The notes beneath the pieces were generated by a model that was not told where the DNA came from, made no database searches, and was given only the letters and a program-made list of their open reading frames with translations. The position numbers were made by a program, and so were the translations under genes. A stretch of 33,018 nucleotides of DNA from a virus, in the IMG/VR virus record IMGVR_UViG_3300025687_000178, positions 1-33,018 of that record; one strand, given 5' to 3'. Shown here piece by piece: positions 1-7,649 of this stretch; positions within the stretch are counted from its first letter, which is position 1, and every line of letters starts with the position of its first letter.

Positions 1-966
1 ATCACAATCATTACATCTATTAGTTCTTGCATACGGTGTTCCATCTTTCCTTACTTTTCGTATATACCCATTACCTTTACAGGTATTGCATTGCTTTGCC
101 TTCTGCTTGTACAAGACATCACTGCTGTTACGTACTTGATACTTGTAGTCCTGATCGTCCATGTAGTCATCAAACAGATCTGCCCAATGCTTTTTGCTCT
201 TGGGTTTGCGGCTGTAAATAACCCAAGATAATTGCTCTGGGCTATTGAGATTGATAGGTGTGTCACCCATCAGTGTACGTATTTGTGCATCAAGGCTGGC
301 TATGAGAGTGTCACGTTCTTGTGTAAACTCTTGCCTAACTTCCTCAAGTACTGACATATCAACAGCAAAGCCACGTTGATAGATACGTGCAAGATGTACA
401 GCAAGCTGATTGGTTAGTCGTATTGTTCCTGCCAGTGTACTACACTCCTCGTACTTCGTCATCAAACGCAAGTACAGTTGTTGTGTTGCCTTTATATCAT
501 CAATGCAGTAGCTCTCTAGCTCTTCATATGGCATGTCACGAACTTGTTTACCAGCCTTCAACCACTCCTTCATGGTGTCTTGTTTCTTGGTGTCAAGTTC
601 GTAACGTTCTGCACATGCCTCAAGAGACAGTGGTTCTTTCTGGCCACGTTGTAGTATGTACTCGCCTAGCATGGTGTCAAAGATAGGTCCATTGTATGTG
701 AACCCAGACTCCCATAACCACAATAGATCATGTGAAGCATTGTGCATGATAAGTAGAGGAGCACAGTCAAGAAGGTCTTGTACTATCTGTGCTCCCCTGT
801 CGGTGGGTGGATGCTCTGCGTGATCAAATGTCACAATAGTTTCGTTACCAAGATCATCTAGCATACCCACCATGACTAATGTATTCTCAGGTTCGAATGG
901 ATCAAGGTGTTTCTTGCCATCCCGTTTGGTCACAGTGTTTTCTACGTCGAGTGTTAAGTGTTTCAT
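1..966 (-). CDS. polA: DNA polymerase I family (family A), N-terminal part, cut by window edge
   Basis: The replicative phage DNA polymerase; only the first 322 residues are in the window. The N-terminal 3'-5' exonuclease domain is clear: ExoI D7/E9 in LDVEN, ExoII N76..D80 in HNASHD, ExoIII Y153..D157 in YCIDDIKAT. The segment INLNSPEQLSWVI (about 238-250) is the usual link before the palm. At 293-300 comes CNTCKGNG, an exact CxxCxGxG DnaJ zinc motif, followed by a second Cys pair at 318/321, so the zinc module lies between exonuclease and polymerase domains. This is known from the SAR116 phage HMO-2011. The polymerase motifs A, B and C lie beyond the window. The start ATG overlaps the stop of the upstream 55-aa gene (ATGA), suggesting translational coupling. 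I translated this gene by eye from the minus strand. Confidence 0.93.
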   Translation of the reverse strand, partial: MKHLTLDVENTVTKRDGKKHLDPFEPENTLVMVGMLDDLGNETIVTFDHAEHPPTDRGAQIVQDLLDCAPLLIMHNASHDLLWLWESGFTYNGPIFDTMLGEYILQRGQKEPLSLEACAERYELDTKKQDTMKEWLKAGKQVRDMPYEELESYCIDDIKATQQLYLRLMTKYEECSTLAGTIRLTNQLAVHLARIYQRGFAVDMSVLEEVRQEFTQERDTLIASLDAQIRTLMGDTPINLNSPEQLSWVIYSRKPKSKKHWADLFDDYMDDQDYKYQVRNSSDVLYKQKAKQCNTCKGNGYIRKVRKDGTPYARTNRCNDCD

Positions 967-1130
967 TCGTCTAGTATTACCTCATTTGCATACAACCTGT
1001 CAAGGTGTTCGTGAAACTCTTTGTCATTAGCATACATTTCCATTGCAGTTACTGCTTCTTTCAATGTTAGATTAGTACGCCTCATTGCTGAGTGTAATAT
1101 AATCTCTTCTGTCATAGTTGCTGTATTCAT
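963..1130 (-). CDS. Small hypothetical protein (55 aa)
   Basis: A small acidic, probably helical protein of unknown function. A start 15 bases further upstream (1145) is possible, but I chose the ATG at 1130 because GAGGAG sits 7 bases before it. That ribosome site contains the stop codon of the preceding zinc-ribbon gene. Its own stop overlaps the polymerase start by four bases (ATGA), so it probably couples translation between the two genes. Confidence 0.7.
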   Translation of the reverse strand: MNTATMTEEIILHSAMRRTNLTLKEAVTAMEMYANDKEFHEHLDRLYANEVILDE

Positions 1131-1134
1131 ATTT

Positions 1135-1311
1135 TCACTCCTCATTCAAACAAAACTCACAGAAATCACCTGTAGATACATTTCCGCAAGACACACATTT
1201 ACTTTCACCATACATATTCTGTTTGGCTCGTTCTTTTGCCCTCTGTCTTTCTTCCTTAGTCATAGGACGTATCTCTCTTAGAGGTATACCGAATGTATAC
1301 TTACCTGTCAT
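1135..1311 (-). CDS. Small zinc-ribbon-like protein (58 aa)
   Basis: Short protein with two Cys pairs, C39-x2-C42 and C51-x2-C54 (CVSCG and CEFC), in its last third, the pattern of a small zinc ribbon. The N-terminal part is basic and Lys/Arg/Glu-rich (about residues 18-32) and probably helical. It starts with an ATG overlapping the stop of the 102-aa gene (ATGA) and ends inside the ribosome site of the next gene. Its place between ThyX and DNA polymerase suggests a replication or nucleic-acid accessory role; that is inference from position only. Confidence 0.72.
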   Translation of the reverse strand: MTGKYTFGIPLREIRPMTKEERQRAKERAKQNMYGESKCVSCGNVSTGDFCEFCLNEE

Positions 1312-1616
1312 GCAAGGTTCTCCGATTTATCTTGGCTATCCTGTGACCATTCAGAAGATACTGGTGGGTTGTTCTCACCATAGTTTCCGTACTCGTCAAA
1401 CCTCTCATCTTTGTTGTACCTGATGTGATCCTCAATGAAGTCATACACTACACCCATGTCGAGCTTGGCTGCTGCACAGTACATCACTAGCTTCAAGCCT
1501 TCCTCTGTGAGTAGGCCACGGGCATGTGCATCCATATGAAACTTAAATGTTGCACCACCATCCTCATGTTCCTCTACGGTTTCAACACCAATAATACCTG
1601 CATCTTTACTCATCAT
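1308..1616 (-). CDS. Hypothetical protein (102 aa) between thyX and polymerase
   Basis: No family recognised. Acidic protein with a probable helical middle (about residues 34-68) and a hydrophilic Asn/Ser/Asp-rich tail. It overlaps the thyX stop through ATGATGA. Two adjacent ATGs (1616 and 1613) are possible starts; the second is better spaced from GGAG in the end of thyX. Its stop overlaps the zinc-ribbon gene start. The unbroken chain of four-base overlaps indicates one co-transcribed unit. Confidence 0.75.
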   Translation of the reverse strand: MMSKDAGIIGVETVEEHEDGGATFKFHMDAHARGLLTEEGLKLVMYCAAAKLDMGVVYDFIEDHIRYNKDERFDEYGNYGENNPPVSSEWSQDSQDKSENLA

Positions 1617-2281
1617 CCTCTCCCTTTACATAATGCCATCCATGACACAGGGAATAGCTTGTGCATACTCATACTAATCTGATTGGCTACCTCTTGTGTT
1701 TCCTGTTGTGTGTCAGAAGCACATCTTAGCAGACACATATCAGCAAATGCATCTAAGCTACCTGACCAGTACCACTCCGTGACCATGCTCTGTGGCAGTA
1801 CCATACGTGCTTGCTCTGGGCAGACACCATCCTGTAACATCTCTGCATAAGCCCTTTTAGCCCATAGAATGGCCTTGGCTTCAGACCTCATAGTAGAACT
1901 AGATGGGACCATTGCATCACCTGACCCTTGCTTTTTGTCTTCTGCCCTACGTCTGTATGTAGCAGGTTCATGGAAGTCTGGTATTATGTCCACATACCTA
2001 CGGCTAATCTCATTCCAACGTAGGAATTTATGTTTCACAAGTTGACGTGCCACAAAGATGGGAGCCTTGACATGGAAGCTGGCAAAGCAATGTCCGAATG
2101 GAGACATGTGTTTGTGCTCTGCCAGATACCAGATCAGCTTCTGATCCTTCTTCTCAAGCTCCCATTTACCTAGAACATTATCGACGCAGACCATGCCTGA
2201 TCGTTTGCCAAATGACACACGGGCAGCATTTACTACTGTAATGTCACTGCCCATGTGATCCATCAGTGTTGCTTCTATCAT
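1613..2281 (-). CDS. thyX: FAD-dependent thymidylate synthase ThyX
   Basis: Makes dTMP from dUMP using methylene-tetrahydrofolate and reduced FAD, supplying thymidylate for phage replication. The 222-aa length is normal for ThyX. The signature RHR-x7-S is present in variant form as KHK at 83-85 with S93, continuing EISRRY. Other family features include the late ARMVLPQS segment (158-165), which resembles the usual ARxxLP stretch with the substrate arginine at 159, and a Gln/Glu-rich C-terminal helix. Replacement of both signature arginines by lysine is unusual against the textbook motif but conservative in charge. It overlaps the helicase stop by four bases. Confidence 0.93.
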   Translation of the reverse strand: MIEATLMDHMGSDITVVNAARVSFGKRSGMVCVDNVLGKWELEKKDQKLIWYLAEHKHMSPFGHCFASFHVKAPIFVARQLVKHKFLRWNEISRRYVDIIPDFHEPATYRRRAEDKKQGSGDAMVPSSSTMRSEAKAILWAKRAYAEMLQDGVCPEQARMVLPQSMVTEWYWSGSLDAFADMCLLRCASDTQQETQEVANQISMSMHKLFPVSWMALCKGRG

Positions 2282-3501
2282 GCTGTATACCTCGCTATTT
2301 TGTATTCAAGTTCAGTGTGTACAATACCGTGCCACCCTGTGAGTTTGTTTTTCACAATGTTAATGTGACGTTGGTTGTCTTCTTCATCCTGTCCTTCAAC
2401 AGTAGCATTCTTAGAGATCATAATCATCAGATCAGCTTCTGCTGCCTTACCTGTACGACTACCCTCCATCATGGATTGGTTCAATACAACCTTGCCTTCT
2501 GCTTCAGCAGACAGTTGGGACATGTAGAATACTGCACAGTTGTACATCTTTGCAATCTGTCTGGCATGTATTGCATTAGCCTTGAGTGCCTCATCGGGAC
2601 GTGCAAAGCCACCTGTCTTGGCGAACTTGTCACCCATGTCAAGGATTACAATGTCAGGTTTGTATGACTTGCATACAGACTCCACCCAATTCATGTCACG
2701 GCCTGTCGCATCCTTAAACATTACGTTACCACGTATACGATCAAAGATTTCGGCTGCCGTAATCTTGTACTTACTAATCTGGAACTTGTCCATACCAGTA
2801 GCGGCAGTGATGTATCTATGTGCGACACGGTGATACCCTTCCTCATTACACAACACTATGCACCTTGCACCTTGCCATGCAAATCCATTAGGACCAGCCA
2901 CAAGAGAGGCATGGAATGATGTCTTACCTGTATTTGGTCTTGCGCCAACCTCAATCAGGTGTCCTGCATTGACGCCCTCTACCTTACGTACAAGAGTAGG
3001 TATGTTGAATACCCACTGAGACTCAAGGTCAGTCATTGCAAGTATCGTATCAAGACTAGTGTCTTCCCATGTAACTCTTAGGTTGGGAGTGAAGTCATCG
3101 CCATACTGTTCAAGCAGCATACGTAAAGGCTCAAGACTAGACTTGTCACCATTCACATAATCAAAGCCAAGGTTGGCAATGTCCTCACCAACTACCTGTT
3201 GGAACAGTTTGGACAACACTTCCTGTGCTACGTCACCGCCCATAGGCTTCTCACGTTTCACCTGAGAGAACAGGTGTGAGTATGCCTGTTTCTGTGCAGT
3301 TGTAAGTGTAGGATTGTTAGCCATGAACAAGGCTTCAATCTCATCTGGTGTTACGGTACGTTCGTAACGGGTCATAGCAGTGTCAATGGACTGCTTGATC
3401 TTACGTACATCCTTGCTGAATAGTCTATCAGGGCAACGAGCACCACGATGTTCATCGTAAAACTCTTTGTCCATCAAGCTACGTATGAGGGATAATTCCA
3501 T
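2278..3501 (-). CDS. Replicative DNA helicase, DnaB / T7 gp4 type
   Basis: Hexameric RecA-fold helicase that unwinds the fork, probably with the separate primase encoded just upstream. Walker A is GARPNTGKT at 186-194; Walker B is DIVILD at 283-288; MSQLS at 327-331 matches the DnaB H3/Q-loop region; KNKLTGWHG at 384-392 matches the C-terminal Arg/Lys-finger stretch of this family. The first 150 residues are a helical N-terminal region without a zinc-binding primase domain, so helicase and primase are separate polypeptides here, unlike T7 gp4. AGGAG lies 6 bases before the ATG. Confidence 0.92.
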   Translation of the reverse strand: MELSLIRSLMDKEFYDEHRGARCPDRLFSKDVRKIKQSIDTAMTRYERTVTPDEIEALFMANNPTLTTAQKQAYSHLFSQVKREKPMGGDVAQEVLSKLFQQVVGEDIANLGFDYVNGDKSSLEPLRMLLEQYGDDFTPNLRVTWEDTSLDTILAMTDLESQWVFNIPTLVRKVEGVNAGHLIEVGARPNTGKTSFHASLVAGPNGFAWQGARCIVLCNEEGYHRVAHRYITAATGMDKFQISKYKITAAEIFDRIRGNVMFKDATGRDMNWVESVCKSYKPDIVILDMGDKFAKTGGFARPDEALKANAIHARQIAKMYNCAVFYMSQLSAEAEGKVVLNQSMMEGSRTGKAAEADLMIMISKNATVEGQDEEDNQRHINIVKNKLTGWHGIVHTELEYKIARYTA

Positions 3502-3502
3502 T

Positions 3503-4291
3503 TCATTCTCCTAGCGTTGTCAGTTTCATCATGTCGGTTGGATTCCTATACTTGAGGTCATCCAGTAGGTATAACACACGTATCTGTTTTACGTGTGATC
3601 GTAATTCTTTTGCAATTGCCAAGGTCTTTGGTAGTGCATCGGGGTCTAGGGCAATCACTGCTGTTGAGAACTGTGACAAGTACTGCTTGTGTCCCTCTGA
3701 TAATGATGTACCCAACACTGCTACCCCGACATATACATCATCATCTTGGCATCCAGTTCCGTCTGTCGCACCTACAATAGCTGCACTCACACAGTCCTCA
3801 ACAACTACAGCAGTTTTACCACATCCGTAGGTGTATGGCAAGCTACTATTTCCATATCTTTTCCACTTGGGAAGTTTCTTTGACAGGCTACGACCCGTAG
3901 CATCCACCATTATATTACCCTGCATAATAGGGAACACCACACGATGTTCCTTTACATCGTACAGTAGACCCAATGCCTTGGGGTCAAGCCCCCACTGGTC
4001 ACAGAACTTATTGATTGCATCATAGTCCTGCACAATCCAATCAGGTTTAGAAAAACCTACAGAGTGTGTTTCCTGTGCAACACTGCCAAGGGATTTACGT
4101 ATGTCATCTGCCGATAGATGCACACGTTTACCCCCAGACACAGAGCACCCAGCTTTGTAACAGTTCCACACTAATGATCCCATGTTGTTAGTAACAGTAA
4201 ACGTTTTGTATCCATTACACTCAGGACAATTCATACGTTTAGTTTCACCATTACTAAGTGATAGATCATTAATTATATTTCTTACACTCAT
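3503..4291 (-). CDS. DNA primase (zinc-binding plus TOPRIM)
   Basis: Makes RNA primers for lagging-strand synthesis. The N-terminal zinc site has C22-x2-C25 (CPEC) and C44/C49 (NCYKAGC), counting from the ATG at 4291. The TOPRIM half has VVVEDCVSAAIVG with the catalytic Glu, and ALDPDA with the DxD pair. At 262 aa it is a compact stand-alone primase similar to the N-terminal half of T7 gp4. A GTG three codons upstream (4300) is also open, but the ATG has AGAAAG at good spacing. The start lies inside the 3' end of the integrase gene, so the two are co-transcribed. Confidence 0.9.
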   Translation of the reverse strand: MSVRNIINDLSLSNGETKRMNCPECNGYKTFTVTNNMGSLVWNCYKAGCSVSGGKRVHLSADDIRKSLGSVAQETHSVGFSKPDWIVQDYDAINKFCDQWGLDPKALGLLYDVKEHRVVFPIMQGNIMVDATGRSLSKKLPKWKRYGNSSLPYTYGCGKTAVVVEDCVSAAIVGATDGTGCQDDDVYVGVAVLGTSLSEGHKQYLSQFSTAVIALDPDALPKTLAIAKELRSHVKQIRVLYLLDDLKYRNPTDMMKLTTLGE

Positions 4292-5411
4292 ATGTATCAC
4301 TTTCTATGTTGTTCGTTTCACTCAAGGATACAGATACATTACGCATTGTCAATGCATTATTTGCACTGTCATACGAATGCTTTAGATAAGGCTTCACTGA
4401 AGCCATGTGATTGTGTCCTGTAACAGACATGATCTGGTTTATTGGTACACCTTTCTGATCCATCTGTGTTACCCCTGTTCTACGTAAGTCCATAAGACGT
4501 AAGTCTTCTGACAATCCAGCTAGTCGCATGACCCGTCTACCTACTTTAGACAGACGTTCCATAGCATACGGATTGTATACACCAGACACAGGTCTAGGGT
4601 GTGGTGCCACATACTCTTGAAATCCAAAGTCATTACGTTGTGCATTTAACATCTCTGTCAAGTCATCAGAGATGGGTAGTGTGACCTCTGCCCTGCGTTT
4701 ACTTTGCTCAAGAGATAGCTTTTGCCTATGCAGATCAATGCTCTCCCACTTGAGATTACGCATGTCCCCAAGACGTTGGCACCATTCGTATGCCATCTGT
4801 ACGATCAGCCCAATGTTTCTGTATTCAAACTCAGAGTATGCAACATCAAGGAACTTGATCACATCACCGTGTGTCCATGTAACCTTGCGTTGCTTGGGGT
4901 TCTTACGTTTGATGTTGGCCCAAGGATTCTGCGTAGCATGTTCCATCTGTATGGCATAGTTGTACACTCTGCTTGCACAGGTAGCCGCATGATTAGCAAA
5001 GCTGACGCCACGTTTGACCCAATCCTCATAGGCTTGCTTGGCAATCTTGGTTGTAACCTTGTCATACCTACGCCATCCCATAGTCTGATGCAGTATGGTC
5101 AGGAAATATCTGTAGTCAACTTTAGTTGTATCACGTAACATATTGAAATCATTAGACTGATAGTAATAGTTGATCAGATCTGTGACCTTGCTGCTTGGCT
5201 TTATACGTATGACAGACAGTTGTTCCTCTCTCCATTTGTCAATGTTATCATTGTGTTGTTTAACTATCTTACGAACTTGCTTTAAGTCTGACCCATAAGA
5301 CTCTCTTTTTACTACACCTTCATCGACTAGTATCTGTGGTGGATTGAAACGGTAGGAGATGTCACCCGAAGATGACACCTGTTCCTGTACATAACGTGGT
5401 AGCCTTGGCAA
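4269..5411 (-). CDS. int: Tyrosine recombinase (phage integrase), TTG start
   Basis: Site-specific recombinase expected to join phage attP to a host attB. An N-terminal arm-type region (1-65) and core-binding domain (about 73-165) are followed by the catalytic domain: R213 in CQRLGD, K238 in the beta-hairpin, R310 in MDLRRT, H333 in TGHNH, and nucleophile Y342 in VKPYLKHS. Spacing is close to that of lambda Int. The box II position that is normally His (HDLRRT) is Met307, an unusual change at a conserved active-site residue. The start is TTG immediately after the DUF932 stop, supported by GGAGG 8 bases upstream; no ATG occurs until residue 91. It sits within the replication operon, with no repressor beside it. 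Confidence 0.92.
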   Translation of the reverse strand: MPRLPRYVQEQVSSSGDISYRFNPPQILVDEGVVKRESYGSDLKQVRKIVKQHNDNIDKWREEQLSVIRIKPSSKVTDLINYYYQSNDFNMLRDTTKVDYRYFLTILHQTMGWRRYDKVTTKIAKQAYEDWVKRGVSFANHAATCASRVYNYAIQMEHATQNPWANIKRKNPKQRKVTWTHGDVIKFLDVAYSEFEYRNIGLIVQMAYEWCQRLGDMRNLKWESIDLHRQKLSLEQSKRRAEVTLPISDDLTEMLNAQRNDFGFQEYVAPHPRPVSGVYNPYAMERLSKVGRRVMRLAGLSEDLRLMDLRRTGVTQMDQKGVPINQIMSVTGHNHMASVKPYLKHSYDSANNALTMRNVSVSLSETNNIESDTYECKKYN

Positions 5412-6257
5412 TTACGCAGCCTCCAACTGAATGAAACGATTATCACTGACCCACTTGCTCACCTCTTGCTCACGACTGAACATGCTGATAGCCTGTGTAT
5501 CATTACCAGTGTTACGTAGGTTGAACCCGTTACGTTCATCAGCGTAGCTGGCATAGTTTGTGAAGGCAGAATACAATGCCCACTTGTTGTGACCACGTGT
5601 GCTTGCCTCTGCACAGTACAGGCTGTACATCTTCTCTGCCTTACGACGAGATGAAATCATCTCCTCAAGCAAAGACTTGATGTCCACATACTTTGTGGAA
5701 GTCTGCGCCCACACCTGCATCTTGGCAGTCTCTTCGTAGAAGTCACGCCGTGCACGTACCAGTTCCTTGATGAAACCGTCAAGTGTAAAGTTGGATGTGT
5801 TCTTCTTGCGTACCTTATCGTACTCACCACGGATCAGACCGTTGGTACAGAAGAAATCAATAGCACCAAAGAATGCTTGGTTGCTGCACGATCCATCAAT
5901 ACCATGCAATGATATGATACGATTACCCAACGTAGTTGTGTGCTTGTCGGTATTAATCTCTACCTGCATGTCAGGTAGTGTGATGTCTAGCATAGACCAT
6001 GCACCACCACGTGCAGACCGCCACTTAAAACTAGCATTCGCCATCTCTGATGGGTCAAGGTTCTCTGTGATTGTGTCAAAGACACCACGGTAGAAGTCAC
6101 CGTGTGATGCACAGGTAAACTTGTCACCCACAACACCAAGGTATTCACCTGTGTCTCCATTGATGACATACTTTTTGTCCTTAACTTTGGTAGGTTCAAA
6201 CTCTACATTAAAATCAAGGTAGTGTGGTACGTCAAAGTTTGTAATATCAAATGGCAT
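5412..6257 (-). CDS. DUF932 family phage/plasmid protein
   Basis: A 281-aa member of the DUF932 family, common in phages and plasmids; its biochemical role is unknown. Recognisable pieces are YVINGDTGEYLGVVGDKF near the N-terminus, the central GNRIISLHGIDGS and FFCTNGLIRG segments, and a helical C-terminal half. The ATG at 6257 is chosen over one at 6287 because AGGAGA lies just before it. It is the gene directly upstream of the integrase and contains the integrase's ribosome site at its end. The 80-base gap upstream is the largest gap in this part of the operon and might hold an internal promoter, but no convincing -35/-10 pair is visible. Confidence 0.88.
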   Translation of the reverse strand: MPFDITNFDVPHYLDFNVEFEPTKVKDKKYVINGDTGEYLGVVGDKFTCASHGDFYRGVFDTITENLDPSEMANASFKWRSARGGAWSMLDITLPDMQVEINTDKHTTTLGNRIISLHGIDGSCSNQAFFGAIDFFCTNGLIRGEYDKVRKKNTSNFTLDGFIKELVRARRDFYEETAKMQVWAQTSTKYVDIKSLLEEMISSRRKAEKMYSLYCAEASTRGHNKWALYSAFTNYASYADERNGFNLRNTGNDTQAISMFSREQEVSKWVSDNRFIQLEAA

Positions 6258-6337
6258 ATTTGTCTCCTTTTCATTTGTTATTGGCAACTGATGCCCCGTT
6301 ATATCATACCCATCACCCCTATACTAGGAACGATAAG

Positions 6338-6730
6338 CTATTTGTAGTACTTGTGTGTCTTTAATGACACAGTCTTAGTCAGTGCCTTTGCCCAAAAGGG
6401 TTTTACATAATGGGCATGGTAGTGTGTCGCACCGCCTGTGTTATCAGGCACAGTCCCATCAAGCACATCCTGTGCAATCAACTGAGACAATGCCCATGCT
6501 TTCTTTTCATATGGGGTGTCAGACTTACCGTCACAGTACCAACTGAACTGGCACTTGTGTTTGCCCTTACTATATCCCTGCTTCACGACAGAACATACAT
6601 CGTCAGGCCATCGGTCATGTGCCACACGATTTAACACTACGTGTGACACTGCATACCCTTCAGACATAGGACTGCCCCGTGTCTCGTGATATATGTTGAG
6701 TGCAAGGCACATCAAAGCTGTACTAAGCAT
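6338..6730 (-). CDS. Cell wall hydrolase, SleB type
   Basis: Peptidoglycan-cleaving enzyme of the SleB / Hydrolase_2 family. Seen: LNIYHETRGSPMSEGYAVSH at 11-30, with E16 as the likely catalytic glutamate; CQFSWYCDG in the middle; and the C-terminal GATHYHA, PFWA and HKYYK blocks typical of the family. At 130 aa it is essentially the bare domain, with no obvious signal peptide beyond a short hydrophobic N-terminus. AAGGA lies 6 bases before the ATG. It is encoded in the early replication strand, far from the late lysis cassette at 15.8-17.1 kb, which has its own M15 peptidase. It may therefore act at another stage or be a second endolysin; that is inference. Confidence 0.88.
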   Translation of the reverse strand: MLSTALMCLALNIYHETRGSPMSEGYAVSHVVLNRVAHDRWPDDVCSVVKQGYSKGKHKCQFSWYCDGKSDTPYEKKAWALSQLIAQDVLDGTVPDNTGGATHYHAHYVKPFWAKALTKTVSLKTHKYYK

Positions 6731-6733
6731 AGC

Positions 6734-6850
6734 TTATCCTTTCGGTGGTGGCAGTCCAGACCAATCGTCACATGGATCATCATGCGGCATTGGTGCTGGC
6801 TTCTGTGTATGGTCTGTGAACTGATATGAATATACGTGTTCCATCTGCAT
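6734..6850 (-). CDS. Possible small gene (38 aa) before the SleB hydrolase
   Basis: An open frame overlapping the 3' end of the 117-aa gene. It begins at an ATG preceded by AGGG and ends with TAA only three bases before the SleB start codon, inside its ribosome site, which is the spacing expected for a coupled operon gene. The end, CDDWSGLPPPKG, is Pro/Gly-rich. It is too short for family assignment and could be a chance frame. Confidence 0.35.
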   Translation of the reverse strand: MQMEHVYSYQFTDHTQKPAPMPHDDPCDDWSGLPPPKG

Positions 6851-7133
6851 CCCTACTGTTTGATATGAGGCGTACTATGTCACCTGCATCGGCATATTGC
6901 TTTAGCTTTTGTATGCTAATCATCTTATCGCCACGGCCTGACCGTGTGAAAAAGTTTACCTTTGCTTCAGTACCATCAATGTATTCACCCGTCACAGTGA
7001 ATTTGTTTTCATTGAAGAATGGATCTGTGTAGTCCATATCAAATTCATCTAACAAAAACTGCCTTACAGTTTTGTTGGCATTGATCTCTGACTTGCTCAA
7101 CATACGTTGAGTTAGTTTTATTCTAGCTTCCAT
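6780..7133 (-). CDS. Hypothetical protein (117 aa)
   Basis: Family not recognised. Mixed alpha/beta protein with an N-terminal helical part (1-35) followed by beta-rich segments such as FTVTGEYIDGTEAKVNFFTR and TRIFISVHRPY. AGGAG lies 8 bases before the ATG. It follows the 78-aa gene by 11 bases in the same direction and belongs to the early operon. Confidence 0.75.
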   Translation of the reverse strand: MEARIKLTQRMLSKSEINANKTVRQFLLDEFDMDYTDPFFNENKFTVTGEYIDGTEAKVNFFTRSGRGDKMISIQKLKQYADAGDIVRLISNSRDADGTRIFISVHRPYTEASTNAA

Positions 7134-7144
7134 AGCTGTATCTC

Positions 7145-7381
7145 CTAGTGTAATTGCATTGGGGCTGGGAATATATACCCATAGTCATCGTATTCTTCTG
7201 CGTCATACTCAGTGCATGAGACAAACTCTACCTCACACTCTGGGTGTACGTGCTTTGCCATCAACACTGCCATAGTACAGGCAGTATGCCAATCGACAAT
7301 GGCTGGGAAAGTATCATCAAGTGTGATGGTACTATCCTGCCCGTCAATCTCAAGCACAATCTCGTATGCTTTAATCGTCAC
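7145..7381 (-). CDS. Hypothetical acidic protein (78 aa), GTG start
   Basis: Small acidic protein rich in Asp/Glu/Tyr near its end (AEEYDDYGY); function unknown. The frame is open back to 7474, but that would overlap the 92-aa gene by about 100 bases. The GTG at 7381 has AAGGAG 9 bases upstream and gives an 11-base overlap with the preceding gene, in line with the rest of the operon, so I chose it. Confidence 0.68.
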   Translation of the reverse strand: MTIKAYEIVLEIDGQDSTITLDDTFPAIVDWHTACTMAVLMAKHVHPECEVEFVSCTEYDAEEYDDYGYIFPAPMQLH

Positions 7382-7649
7382 AGGTACATGCTCCTTTACA
7401 TAACTCAGGGAAAGCACCACGTAGTTTGTACTCAAGTGTAGACAGTCTGCGTACATGACGCATGTCAAGGTCAAAGCACTCCCTGATGTGGCTTTCCATA
7501 TCGTCCATAAGATTCCACACTTTGGTGATTACCTCACGTTGATCTTGTGTCAAAGACAAAGCTGCATCATTAAGCACCTTTTCCATTTCTTCACGTTCTT
7601 GTTGCCACTTGCTGCGTCTATCCACAATTTCTTCTGGTGTTATTGTCAT
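7371..7649 (-). CDS. Hypothetical helical protein (92 aa)
   Basis: Highly charged, probably helical protein (long Glu/Arg/Lys-rich stretches from 10 to 80) with a Cys-containing tail (ELCKGACTCDD). No family recognised. AAGGAG lies 7 bases before the ATG, and the ATG overlaps the stop of the 135-aa gene (ATGA). Confidence 0.75.
   Translation of the reverse strand: MTITPEEIVDRRSKWQQEREEMEKVLNDAALSLTQDQREVITKVWNLMDDMESHIRECFDLDMRHVRRLSTLEYKLRGAFPELCKGACTCDD

Noticed and set aside
885-900. GGTTCGAAT as a tRNA T-loop
   Set aside because: It lies inside the polymerase gene and no acceptor or anticodon stems can be formed around it; no tRNA was found in the window.
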